Source: Parcubacteria group bacterium
GTDB taxonomy: Bacteria > Patescibacteriota > Minisyncoccia > Phycocordibacterales > CALRHW01
Assembly: GCA_943359555.1 (NCBI GenBank)
Contig: CALRHW010000029.1
Coordinates: 1 to 7,783, forward strand
Reading direction: 5' to 3'
Length of the DNA stretch: 7,783 bases
The notes under the pieces were generated by a model. The model was not told the DNA's origin, made no database searches, and saw nothing but the letters and a program-made list of their open reading frames with translations. The position numbers and the translations under genes were made by a program. Within the stretch, counting starts at the first letter, position 1. Each line of letters starts with the position of its first letter. Shown piece by piece: positions 1-5,467 of the stretch.

Positions 1-1
1 T

Positions 2-1423
2 GCTCCATCAAAAACTATGGGAATTGCACAAAAGCTATATGAAGACGGACTTATTACATATATGCGTACCGACTCTACAACTTTGAGCAAAGTGGCTGTG
101 GGACAGATAGCAGGACTCGTAGAAAATAAATTTGGAAAAAATTATTTGCAGATTCGCACATTCGCGCGGAAAAGTAAAAATGCACAGGAAGCTCACGAAG
201 CTATTCGTCCAACACATTTTTCACAAGAAATAGCTGGCTCAAACGAAGAACAGAAAAAACTGTACCGTTTAATCTGGCGCCGAACCGTTGCTTCTCAAAT
301 GGCTGATGCAAATACGCTTCGCACAAAAATTTTGGCGAACATAAACGATTCTGAAAAAGTTGCGACTGATGACTCAATCCCTGATTTCAGTGTAAATGGT
401 TCGCGAATTCTTTTTGATGGATGGTACGCTGCCGATCCTGCTGCACGTCAAGAAGATGTGGAGCTTCCAAAAATGACGACAGGCGACGCACTTTCTCTGA
501 TTGAAATAAAAACGGAAGAAAAATCTACCGAACCGCCAGGCCGTTATTCAGAAGCTGGTCTAGTAAAAGAGCTTGAAAAAAGAGGAATCGGGCGACCTTC
601 TACTTATGCAAGTATTATAAAAACTATCGTTGACCGTGGCTATGTAGAAAAACAAAACAAAGCTCTCGTGCCTACAGATACTGGCGACGTTGTGAGTTCT
701 TTCCTTGAAGCCAATTTTATGGATTACATCAGCGATTCTTTTACTGCGGAAATGGAAGATAAGCTAGATGACATAGCGCAAGGAAAAGCTGAATACAAAA
801 AAACCTTAAAAGATTATTATACTCCGCTTGCAAAAGAAGTAAAAGCAAAAGAAAAACTCGCGAAAGCAACCGACCTTGGAAAAGCACCGAACGAATTTAA
901 ATGCCCTTTGTGTGGTGGACCGATGATAATCAAGCTTGGACGAAGTGGAAAATTTATGAGCTGTGAAAAATTTCCAGAATGCACAGGCGCACGCACAAAC
1001 GAAGGAAAAGAACTTGAAGGCCCAAAAGAAACTGGCGAAAAATGTCCAAACTGCGAAAAAGGAATGCTCGTGGAACGCGATGGAAAATTTGGACGCTTTA
1101 TCGCCTGCAACAATTATCCAAAATGTAAATTTATAAAAAAAGACGCCGAGCTTGAGCGACAAAACTCAACAGGCGTCGCTTGCCCTATTTGCAAAAAAGG
1201 ATTTATGATGGAACGCAAAGGACGCTTTGGTCCATTCTTTAGTTGTAGCAATTATCCTGATTGTAAATATATAATAAAAACACGGCCGACAGGAGAAATT
1301 TGTAGTTACGCACGCGAGACTGGACCTTGCCCTGCACTAATGATGCTCGGCACAAAAACTATTCCTGAGCGTTGCTCAGATAAGTTTTGCCCAAATCATA
1401 ATCCGCATAAACTGGGGAAATAA
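2..1423 (+). CDS. topA: DNA topoisomerase I (type IA), 3' part; start lies before the window
   Basis: Relaxes negatively supercoiled DNA by cutting and rejoining one strand through a 5'-phosphotyrosine link. The reading frame is open from base 2, so the Toprim domain and true start are missing. The active-site segment GLITYMRTDST is present; its Tyr codon is 59-61 and should be the nucleophile by family knowledge. The core motif EAHEAIRPT and the segment GRYSEAGLVKELEKRGIGRPSTYA follow. Counting from the Met at base 17, the C-terminus carries four cysteine clusters: Cys 296/299/316/322, 343/346/364/370, 389/392/410/416, and a diverged set at 429/438/453/458. The first three match the TopA C4 zinc-finger pattern, which binds single-stranded DNA. 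The stop is TAA. The gene converges on parB with 15 bases between the two stops, and no clear terminator hairpin is visible there. Identification is secure. Confidence 0.97.
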   Translation, partial: APSKTMGIAQKLYEDGLITYMRTDSTTLSKVAVGQIAGLVENKFGKNYLQIRTFARKSKNAQEAHEAIRPTHFSQEIAGSNEEQKKLYRLIWRRTVASQMADANTLRTKILANINDSEKVATDDSIPDFSVNGSRILFDGWYAADPAARQEDVELPKMTTGDALSLIEIKTEEKSTEPPGRYSEAGLVKELEKRGIGRPSTYASIIKTIVDRGYVEKQNKALVPTDTGDVVSSFLEANFMDYISDSFTAEMEDKLDDIAQGKAEYKKTLKDYYTPLAKEVKAKEKLAKATDLGKAPNEFKCPLCGGPMIIKLGRSGKFMSCEKFPECTGARTNEGKELEGPKETGEKCPNCEKGMLVERDGKFGRFIACNNYPKCKFIKKDAELERQNSTGVACPICKKGFMMERKGRFGPFFSCSNYPDCKYIIKTRPTGEICSYARETGPCPALMMLGTKTIPERCSDKFCPNHNPHKLGK

Positions 1424-1438
1424 TCACAAAATAAAAAA

Positions 1439-2494
1439 CTAAAGACTAAAATTCTTTATAGAATAAAGCTCGTCCTCGCTGTCTTGTTTTTCTTGTTTGG
1501 AGCGGTCGTCGGCGAGATCTGATGTAACCAAGGGATCAGGTGCAGAAACAATGGCAGACTCGTCACCTGGGGTAGCGCCCGCTACTGCGGGCGCATCTGC
1601 ATTTATGCTAGTACTTCCCACTGTCGCAATGTGTTTCTCAAGCATTTCAGTCGCGCCACCGCGAGCTTTTTGCGCATTAAAAATATCCAAAATCGTCCGC
1701 AGATCATCATTTGAGAAAAAATCAATTAAAAGTTTTCCGCCTTGTTCACGACGTTCTATAGACACACGAGTGCCGAGCGACTCCGATAGCTTTTCTTCAA
1801 GCTCCACGAGCTCGGGGTCGGCCATGTATTCTTTTTTACGCACCTTATCAAAAGCGATTCTTCGCGCAATAGTCTCCGCTTCGCGCACAGTATATTTTCT
1901 ATAAATAATTTCCTTAAAAAGAGTCATCTGCTCCTCAGGTCTATCAGTAAGCATTAAAAGCGGACGAGTATGCCCTTCGGAAACTTTTCCCGCAGACACG
2001 GCATCCAAAATTTCCGCAGGCAAAGAAAGAATGCGTAAAGTATTGCTCACATACTCTCTACTTTTACCCACTTTTTTACCGATATCATTGTGAGTAAACT
2101 TAAACTCAACTGCAAGTCTTTCAAAAGCTCGCGCGCGGTCTACTGCATTTAAATCTTCGCGCTGAATATTTTCAATAATCGCGAGCTCGAGCTTCATCAG
2201 GTCACTATCATCACCTGTTTTTATAAGCACAGGCACTTGCGAAAGTCCTGCGAGTTTTGACGCACGCAAACGTCGTTCACCTGCGATAAGCTCATACTCC
2301 ACCGCAAGTCCGCCGTCTTCTTTTGGCACTTCTTTGCGCGTTACGACAAGTGCCTGCAAGACTCCGTACTGGCGTATAGAATCCGCAAGCGAGTGAAGCT
2401 GTGCTTGGTCAAACTCTCTACGTGGCTGATATGGGTTTGGTTTTATTTTTTCTAGCTCAACCCAAAAAACTGAATCATTGTAATATTGTGACAT
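1439..2494 (-). CDS. parB: ParB/Spo0J-family chromosome partition protein
   Basis: Binds parS sites and, by family knowledge, acts as a CTP-gated DNA clamp that works with ParA in chromosome segregation. Visible in order: box I around residues 16-28 (KIKPNPYQPRREF), the CTP-binding motif GERRLRA at 72-78, ENIQR at 108-112, a helix-turn-helix at about 134-157, and GHTRPLL at 174-180. A C-terminal dimerisation-like segment spans about 231-272. Residues about 280-351 form an extra Ala/Ser/Asp-rich tail, probably disordered, which most ParB proteins lack. No parA is in the window and I saw no canonical parS 16-mer. The ATG start agrees with the box I position. No Shine-Dalgarno site precedes it, and the predicted promoter leaves a leader of only about 9 nt. 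The stop is TAG. The gene is divergent from tRNA-Leu. Confidence 0.96.
   Translation of the reverse strand: MSQYYNDSVFWVELEKIKPNPYQPRREFDQAQLHSLADSIRQYGVLQALVVTRKEVPKEDGGLAVEYELIAGERRLRASKLAGLSQVPVLIKTGDDSDLMKLELAIIENIQREDLNAVDRARAFERLAVEFKFTHNDIGKKVGKSREYVSNTLRILSLPAEILDAVSAGKVSEGHTRPLLMLTDRPEEQMTLFKEIIYRKYTVREAETIARRIAFDKVRKKEYMADPELVELEEKLSESLGTRVSIERREQGGKLLIDFFSNDDLRTILDIFNAQKARGGATEMLEKHIATVGSTSINADAPAVAGATPGDESAIVSAPDPLVTSDLADDRSKQEKQDSEDELYSIKNFSL
1575..1594. repeat. Perfect 8-bp inverted repeat inside the parB tail
   Basis: GCGCCCGC, a TACT loop, then GCGGGCGC. An alternative stem, GTAGC/GCTAC, overlaps its left arm. It lies in codons for the Ala/Pro/Gly-rich tail of ParB, near residues 298-307. 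It may be a GC-rich palindrome tolerated in an unconstrained tail, or chance from Ala/Gly/Pro codons. Confidence 0.6.
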
Positions 2495-2504
2495 AGTTTT
2501 ATGT

Positions 2505-2518
2505 TGATAATTTTATCA
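2505..2518 (-). promoter_or_regulatory. parB promoter -10 inside a 14-bp palindrome
   Basis: Read on the minus strand, TGATAAAATTATCA is a perfect inverted repeat (6-bp arms, 2-bp spacer). It contains an extended -10, TGA-TAAAAT, at 2518-2510. The -35 is poor (TTGTGA at 2540-2535, 19-bp spacing). Transcription would start near 2503, about 9 bases before the parB ATG. The palindrome could be an operator, but that is inference. Confidence 0.45.
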
Positions 2519-2524
2519 CAAAAA

Positions 2525-2553
2525 TTGATTTTCATCACAAATACAGTTAAACT
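2525..2553 (+). promoter_or_regulatory. Promoter of tRNA-Leu
   Basis: TTGATT at 2525-2530, a 17-bp spacer, then TAAACT at 2548-2553, each matching the sigma-70 consensus at four or more positions. The predicted start near 2560 lies about 8 bases before the mature tRNA. It is divergent from, and interleaved with, the parB promoter region. Confidence 0.5.
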
Positions 2554-2567
2554 CAAAGTGTGGTAAT

Positions 2568-2649
2568 GCCGTGGTGGCGGAATTGGTAGACGCACACGAC
2601 TCAAAATCGTGCGGAGCAATCCATGAGAGTTCGATTCTCTCCCGCGGCA
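2568..2649 (+). tRNA. tRNA-Leu, anticodon CAA
   Basis: Class II tRNA of 82 nt. The acceptor stem is GCCGTGG with CCGCGGC and discriminator A. The D stem is GCG/CGC with GG in the loop. The anticodon stem is CACGA/TCGTG and the loop CTCAAAA gives anticodon CAA at 2602-2604. The long variable arm GGA-GCAA-TCC is typical of tRNA-Leu, and the T arm is GAGAG-TTCGATT-CTCTC. CCA is not encoded (CAA follows the discriminator), so a CCA-adding enzyme is needed. A36-A37-A38 makes it an expected MiaA substrate. Confidence 0.96.
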
Positions 2650-2681
2650 CAAAGAGAGACGTTCGCAAAATTAGAAATAGG

Positions 2682-2710
2682 GAGCGAGTTTTCAGAATGA
2701 AAACTCGCTC
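2682..2710 (-). terminator. 12-bp perfect hairpin, probable terminator of the minus-strand gene run
   Basis: GAGCGAGTTTTC, a 5-nt loop, then GAAAACTCGCTC. On the minus strand it is followed by a moderately T-rich stretch (CCTATTTCTAATTTT). On the plus strand no T-run follows, so it fits better as the end of the operon coming from 5123 than as the tRNA-Leu terminator, although it might serve both. Confidence 0.55.
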
Positions 2711-2934
2711 TAGAAAGTCCGCTTCCGCCATTTGCGGAAGCGACAAAATCCCAAAGTTCCCCCGTACACGGCAACGCCACTAGAATTGTTTCCCGTAATA
2801 CCGCTTATGGCGAAAGGGGCGTTTGGTAAGAGTGTCCAGTTGCCAACATAGTTGTTTATGTAAGCGACCTGATTCAATCCTACTCCATAATAAGCAGTCA
2901 ACCCTGCGCTTCAGCAGACAACGTCTAATCTCAT
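2710..2934 (-). pseudogene. Broken ORF after the 32-aa gene, interrupted by an in-frame TGA
   Basis: An ATG at 2934-2932 overlaps the TAA of the upstream 32-aa ORF as TAATG, the usual layout of coupled genes. It opens a frame that reads MRLDVVC, meets TGA at 2913-2911, then continues in frame for 66 codons to TAG at 2712-2710. The continued part looks protein-like, with alternating polar and hydrophobic residues and segments such as GNWTLLPNAPFAISGITG and SSGVAVYGG, reminiscent of a beta-rich secreted domain. The last 11 codons run into the hairpins and look non-coding. I do not recognise the family. It is probably the remnant of a surface-protein gene. A TTG start at 2901 giving a 63-aa protein is possible but has no Shine-Dalgarno support. 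Confidence 0.35.
2720..2742. repeat. 9-bp perfect hairpin beside the terminator
   Basis: CGCTTCCGC, loop CATTT, then GCGGAAGCG. It lies 9 bases from the 12-bp hairpin, so the minus-strand transcript would meet two strong stems in a row. No clean T-run follows on either strand. It could be a second terminator, an RNA 3'-end stabiliser or a small palindromic repeat. Confidence 0.5.
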
Positions 2935-3032
2935 TAATCCTTAGACCAACCTTTAGAACCATATGCGCGAATAATGTTGTATATTATTGCCGCTAGTCCA
3001 CCTAAAATAAATAGTCCTATTACGTGTAACAT
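2934..3032 (-). CDS. 32-aa single-pass membrane peptide
   Basis: Small ORF with ATG at 3032-3030 and TAA at 2936-2934. It starts 4 bases after the stop of the 88-aa gene, so translation is probably coupled. Residues about 3-21 (VIGLFILGGLAAIIYNII) form one hydrophobic helix, followed by a short basic tail, RAYGSKGWSKD. The opening LHVIG repeats the last residues of the preceding protein (LHVIG), and the DNA there is similar too, which hints at a small local duplication. Function is unknown. Placement, hydrophobicity and the clean charged end support a real gene, but I cannot exclude chance. Confidence 0.5.
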   Translation of the reverse strand: MLHVIGLFILGGLAAIIYNIIRAYGSKGWSKD

Positions 3033-3036
3033 AATC

Positions 3037-3303
3037 TTAACTCATTGTTCCAATAACGTGTAGCGCGAAAGCTATAACTCCTGCTATTAATACTGCGTTC
3101 TCATATTGGGTTGTTCCTTGAATCATTTTTCCTTCGGCAGAACTATTTTTTAGATATTCGCAAGGAGGAATATCTTTATTGTTGCCAAAACAACTCAACA
3201 CACGCAATTGTTTTAATGGAATTTCAATTTTTCTATTTAATATTCCTCTAGATGTCATTGCTTTTAAAAAATCAACACTCATATTAAATATATTGTCACT
3301 CAT
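3037..3303 (-). CDS. 88-aa hypothetical protein with a C-terminal membrane segment
   Basis: The family is not recognised. The start is set by the only strong Shine-Dalgarno site in the window (AGGAG at 3315-3311), 7 bases before ATG 3303 and 4 before ATG 3306; the second ATG has better spacing, and using the first adds one Met. Residues 1-68 are soluble. They include a basic segment (SRGILNRKIEIPLKQLR) and two cysteines, Cys38 and Cys48, in a stretch reading SCFGNNKDIPPCEYLKNS, which could bind a metal or form a disulfide. Residues about 70-87 (AVLIAGVIAFALHVIGTM) are one membrane helix at the extreme C-terminus, a tail-anchor-like layout. The 32-aa membrane peptide follows after 4 bases. The gene lies 105 bases downstream of the two surface-protein genes on the same strand. 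Confidence 0.75.
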   Translation of the reverse strand: MSDNIFNMSVDFLKAMTSRGILNRKIEIPLKQLRVLSCFGNNKDIPPCEYLKNSSAEGKMIQGTTQYENAVLIAGVIAFALHVIGTMS

Positions 3304-3310
3304 CATATTT

Positions 3311-3315
3311 CTCCT
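3311..3315 (-). promoter_or_regulatory. Shine-Dalgarno site AGGAG of the 88-aa gene
   Basis: AGGAG on the minus strand, 7 bases before ATG 3303. It decides the start, because the open frame extends 18 codons further upstream with low-complexity residues. No comparable site precedes the other complete genes here. Confidence 0.75.
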
Positions 3316-3408
3316 ACTGTTATGTATTCTTCTTTCTTGTTGTTGGTGGGATTGTGGCATTCAGTCTACTTTTGGAGCATTTAGACTACCATAGAAACTG
3401 ATTTATTG

Positions 3409-4149
3409 TTATGATATTCTCTTTAATCTCCAAAACCAGACGCCACTCGATGCGATGTTGCTTGGCAAGGAGACTGTTTGCACTGATGTACTATTTGGAA
3501 TATCTATAGGTGCCCAATTCCCGCTTATGACTTGTCCATTCCAACCCGAGACATTCATCGCTATGCCTTTCCATACACCCGAATTGGCAGGCACAGTAAA
3601 TGTCATTGCCGAATTGATTGAGACGGCGGAAGTAAACACCCAACCCGTAGGCAAACCATTGTGGTCATTCACATTATTTTTTATACCAGTACTAAGTTGT
3701 CCGCTGCTGGAGCTGGGAAGCATAAAAGTAACCACACTACCAACCCCTAGACCTGCTCCTATAGCGTCTACATAATCTTTTGTGACAAGAGTCTTGGCAT
3801 TCGATGATGCAATAGTACTTGTCGATGATCGTGCTTCGCCCACAACATCTAATGCAACTGCGGGAGATGCAGTTCCAATACCAACTTTGCCAAAGAAACG
3901 AGAAATACCAAAGACATCGAGACCGTAAGGATCTGGATTACTTGTTGTCGTGTTGATAGACACGCTGCCCAATTTTGTCTGATAAGATGGGCCAACATTT
4001 ATCGGGGCATCAGCGTTGTTACCAGTAGGAGTTGCTGTCGGTCCTTGCCACACTGCTTGTGCATAAGAGATTCCTAGACCGAGCACTAGAGCAAGGATGA
4101 TGACCTTTAGAGCTGAGAGAGTCGGAGTAGAAAATGTTTGTTTGTTCAT
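3409..4149 (-). CDS. Secreted surface protein, tandem paralogue A (246 aa)
   Basis: Residues 1-32 are a Sec-type signal: a short Lys-containing start, the hydrophobic core KVIILALVLGLGISY, and a likely cleavage after AQA. The mature part opens with VWQGPTATPTGNN and DAPINVG, a style seen in many Parcubacteria secreted proteins (from memory). Residues about 75-105 hold a GLDVFGISRFFGKVGIGTAS-type stretch followed by ALDVVGEAR, resembling repeats in phage tail fibres and adhesins. Residues 1-127 match paralogue B except at five positions; residues 128-246 are unlike B and rich in Ser, Asn, Val and Trp, so probably a beta-sheet domain. It has no cysteine. The ATG follows the stop of B after one base (TAA-T-ATG), so translation is coupled, and no Shine-Dalgarno site is seen. 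It is probably an exported structural or adhesive protein; function is not established. Confidence 0.88.
   Translation of the reverse strand: MNKQTFSTPTLSALKVIILALVLGLGISYAQAVWQGPTATPTGNNADAPINVGPSYQTKLGSVSINTTTSNPDPYGLDVFGISRFFGKVGIGTASPAVALDVVGEARSSTSTIASSNAKTLVTKDYVDAIGAGLGVGSVVTFMLPSSSSGQLSTGIKNNVNDHNGLPTGWVFTSAVSINSAMTFTVPANSGVWKGIAMNVSGWNGQVISGNWAPIDIPNSTSVQTVSLPSNIASSGVWFWRLKRIS
3771..4149 (-). repeat. Direct repeat, copy 1 (5' part of paralogue A)
   Basis: 379 bases matching 4423-4801 with 13 mismatches by eye and no gaps, about 96.6% identity. Five of the 13 mismatches are clustered at the left edge, just before identity collapses. Identity continues only about 3 bases past the start codon, so the repeat is the coding 5' part and not the leader. 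Confidence 0.92.
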
Positions 4150-4150
4150 A

Positions 4151-4801
4151 TTATTCTGTTCTGGTTATAACTCCAGCCACGGTTTCAGACCCAGCATCAA
4201 AAAAAGATACCGTTATCACACCAGTTCTATTCACGATACTTTGCATATGATCTTCTTCTCCGCCTCCTTTTATCATAAACCCATTCCATGTTCCTGGAGG
4301 TAGCGTGAATGTGGGTGTATTAGCAGTATGAGTAATGCCGAAACGGTTATAACTGGTATTTAAGATCATACCACTAAAAACTATTATTGTACCGATTCTG
4401 GTTCCCTGACTAGCGTCAAGCACATAATCCTTCGTGGTGAGAGTCTTGGCATTCGATGATGCAATAGTACTTGTCGATGAGCGTGCCTCGCCCACAACAT
4501 CCAATGCAACTTCGGGAGATGCAGTTCCAATACCAACTTTGCCAAAGAAACGAGAAATACCAAAGACATCGAGACCGTGAGGATCTGGATTACTTGTTGT
4601 CGTGTTGATAGACACGCTGCCCAATTTTGTCTGATAAGATGGGCCAACATTTATCGGGGCATCAACGTTGTTACCAGTAGGAGGTGCTGTCGGTCCTTGC
4701 CACACTGCTTGTGCATAAGAGATTCCTAGACCGAGTACTAGAGCAAGGATGATGACCTTTAGAGCTGAGAGAGTCGGAGTAGAAAATGTTTGTTTGTTCA
4801 T
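4151..4801 (-). CDS. Secreted surface protein, tandem paralogue B (216 aa)
   Basis: Shares with paralogue A the signal peptide (cleavage expected after AQA at residue 32), the DAPINVG opening, and the VGIGTASP plus ALDVVGEAR repeat-like section. Differences in the first 127 residues are at 40, 46, 75, 97 and 122. After KDYV at residue 127 it diverges completely. Its C-terminal 89 residues contain a segment reading TFTLPPGTWNGFMIKGGG, whose spacing faintly echoes TFTVPANSGVWKGIAM in A, so the two ends may be distant relatives of one fold. It starts 25 bases after the 98-aa gene, behind an AT-rich leader with no Shine-Dalgarno site, and ends one base before gene A. It is probably exported and cell-surface; role unknown. 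Confidence 0.88.
   Translation of the reverse strand: MNKQTFSTPTLSALKVIILALVLGLGISYAQAVWQGPTAPPTGNNVDAPINVGPSYQTKLGSVSINTTTSNPDPHGLDVFGISRFFGKVGIGTASPEVALDVVGEARSSTSTIASSNAKTLTTKDYVLDASQGTRIGTIIVFSGMILNTSYNRFGITHTANTPTFTLPPGTWNGFMIKGGGEEDHMQSIVNRTGVITVSFFDAGSETVAGVITRTE
4423..4801 (-). repeat. Direct repeat, copy 2 (5' part of paralogue B)
   Basis: Partner of 3771-4149 in the same orientation, offset by 652 bases. The repeats bracket the unique C-terminal part of B, so homologous recombination between them would delete one copy and fuse B's 5' part to A's 3' part in frame. Confidence 0.92.
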
Positions 4802-4826
4802 ATTTTTAATTTTATATTAATAATGA

Positions 4827-5123
4827 TTATTTACGATTAATTGATTGGAGTATATTTTGTTTGACCTTAACATCATGAGCGGACAATGGCTGCGTCGACC
4901 GCGTTGCCACTGAATTTACAAGGGCTGCTTTGGCTACAGCATCTTCTGCAGTCCAGGCCACAATCGGTTCGGCAACAACAACAGGAGCTGGCAAGGTTTT
5001 AGGAGACAGATATAGCCAAATAAATACAGCAAAAACACCTATGCTAGCAATACAGCATAGAATGATAACTAACCTTCTGCCACTTTTCGTCTGAACATTC
5101 TCAGACAGATTTTGAGTATTCAT
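4827..5123 (-). CDS. 98-aa single-pass membrane protein, first gene of the minus-strand run
   Basis: Layout: a polar N-terminal tail (1-17) ending in KSGRR, one membrane helix at about 18-40 (LVIILCCIASIGVFAVFIWLYL), then a Pro/Ala/Val-rich linker and an outer segment of about 45 residues without cysteine. The positive charges before the helix predict an inside N-terminus and an outside C-terminus. The family is not recognised. I chose ATG 5123; an upstream TTG at 5168 would add 15 residues, YDLYKAWSKSRSTN after the start, with no sign of use. There is no Shine-Dalgarno site (leader GATCAACAAAT). It stands 25 bases before paralogue B on the same strand, behind a good -10 at 5203-5208, so it may help anchor or export the two secreted proteins; that is only context. 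Confidence 0.75.
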   Translation of the reverse strand: MNTQNLSENVQTKSGRRLVIILCCIASIGVFAVFIWLYLSPKTLPAPVVVAEPIVAWTAEDAVAKAALVNSVATRSTQPLSAHDVKVKQNILQSINRK

Positions 5124-5202
5124 ATTTGTTGATCGCGATTTTGACCACGCCTTATATAAATCGTACAAGGGTTAGGTCTTCGAAATATTCAATTCTAGGG
5201 AT

Positions 5203-5208
5203 ATTATA
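5203..5208 (-). promoter_or_regulatory. Perfect -10 box of the minus-strand operon
   Basis: TATAAT on the minus strand in GGTGTATAATATC. The -35 at the right distance (TATGAT) is weak. Transcription would begin near 5196, giving a leader of about 73 nt to ATG 5123. A second AT-rich candidate, TATATA in TTTATATAAGG about 30 bases before the ATG, lacks a -35. Confidence 0.45.
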
Positions 5209-5324
5209 CACCAAAAATTGTTGCAATCATAACATAATTAGTTATCAACATTTAGAATTGCTGCTTTTATTGTTTTCTATTACAGGAAAGCAACGCACCA
5301 CTATCATCTATAAACCAGCAACCC

Positions 5325-5361
5325 CCGCCCCGCATTCCTCCCGCACTCTCCTGCGGGGCGG
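5325..5361. repeat. GC-rich 10-bp hairpin with a 17-nt loop
   Basis: CCGCCCCGCA at 5325-5334 pairs perfectly with TGCGGGGCGG at 5352-5361. The loop opens with TTCCTCCCGCA, whose CCCGCA (5340-5345) can also pair with the same right arm. It stands out sharply from the AT-rich surroundings. Confidence 0.7.
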
Positions 5362-5395
5362 AAACCCAATCCCGCCGAATTTCAAAAACATTAGC

Positions 5396-5445
5396 CGAGC
5401 AAAAGCAAAACCTTCCTCCCGCATATTTTGCTTTGCTTTTGCTCG
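5396..5445. repeat. 14-bp perfect hairpin with a 22-nt loop
   Basis: CGAGCAAAAGCAAA at 5396-5409 pairs perfectly with TTTGCTTTTGCTCG at 5432-5445. The loop contains a second copy of TTCCTCCCGCA (5413-5423), the sequence that opens the loop of the hairpin at 5325-5361. It lies between the divergent promoters of the flanking genes, so neither is expected to transcribe it. Confidence 0.75.
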
Positions 5446-5467
5446 TCCATATTTGTATTGGTATTGC

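Noticed and set aside
1497..1904. 135-codon frame on the plus strand inside parB
   Set aside because: An antisense shadow of the strongly conserved parB coding sequence; Ser-rich peptide without recognisable features.
2710..2934. UGA recoded as Gly, as in Gracilibacteria and SR1
   Set aside because: Recoded genomes use UGA widely inside genes. topA, parB, miaA and the surface genes are Gly-rich and have no in-frame UGA, so one case is better read as decay.
3363..3387. AGTCTA/TAGACT inverted repeat after paralogue A as a terminator
   Set aside because: Only 6 bp with a 13-nt AT-rich loop and no following T-run. Too weak to call.
5250..5262. TTATCAACA as a DnaA box and a possible origin near parB
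   Set aside because: A single imperfect 9-mer, far from parB, with no cluster, no dnaA or dnaN and no AT-rich unwinding repeat set. An origin is not supported.
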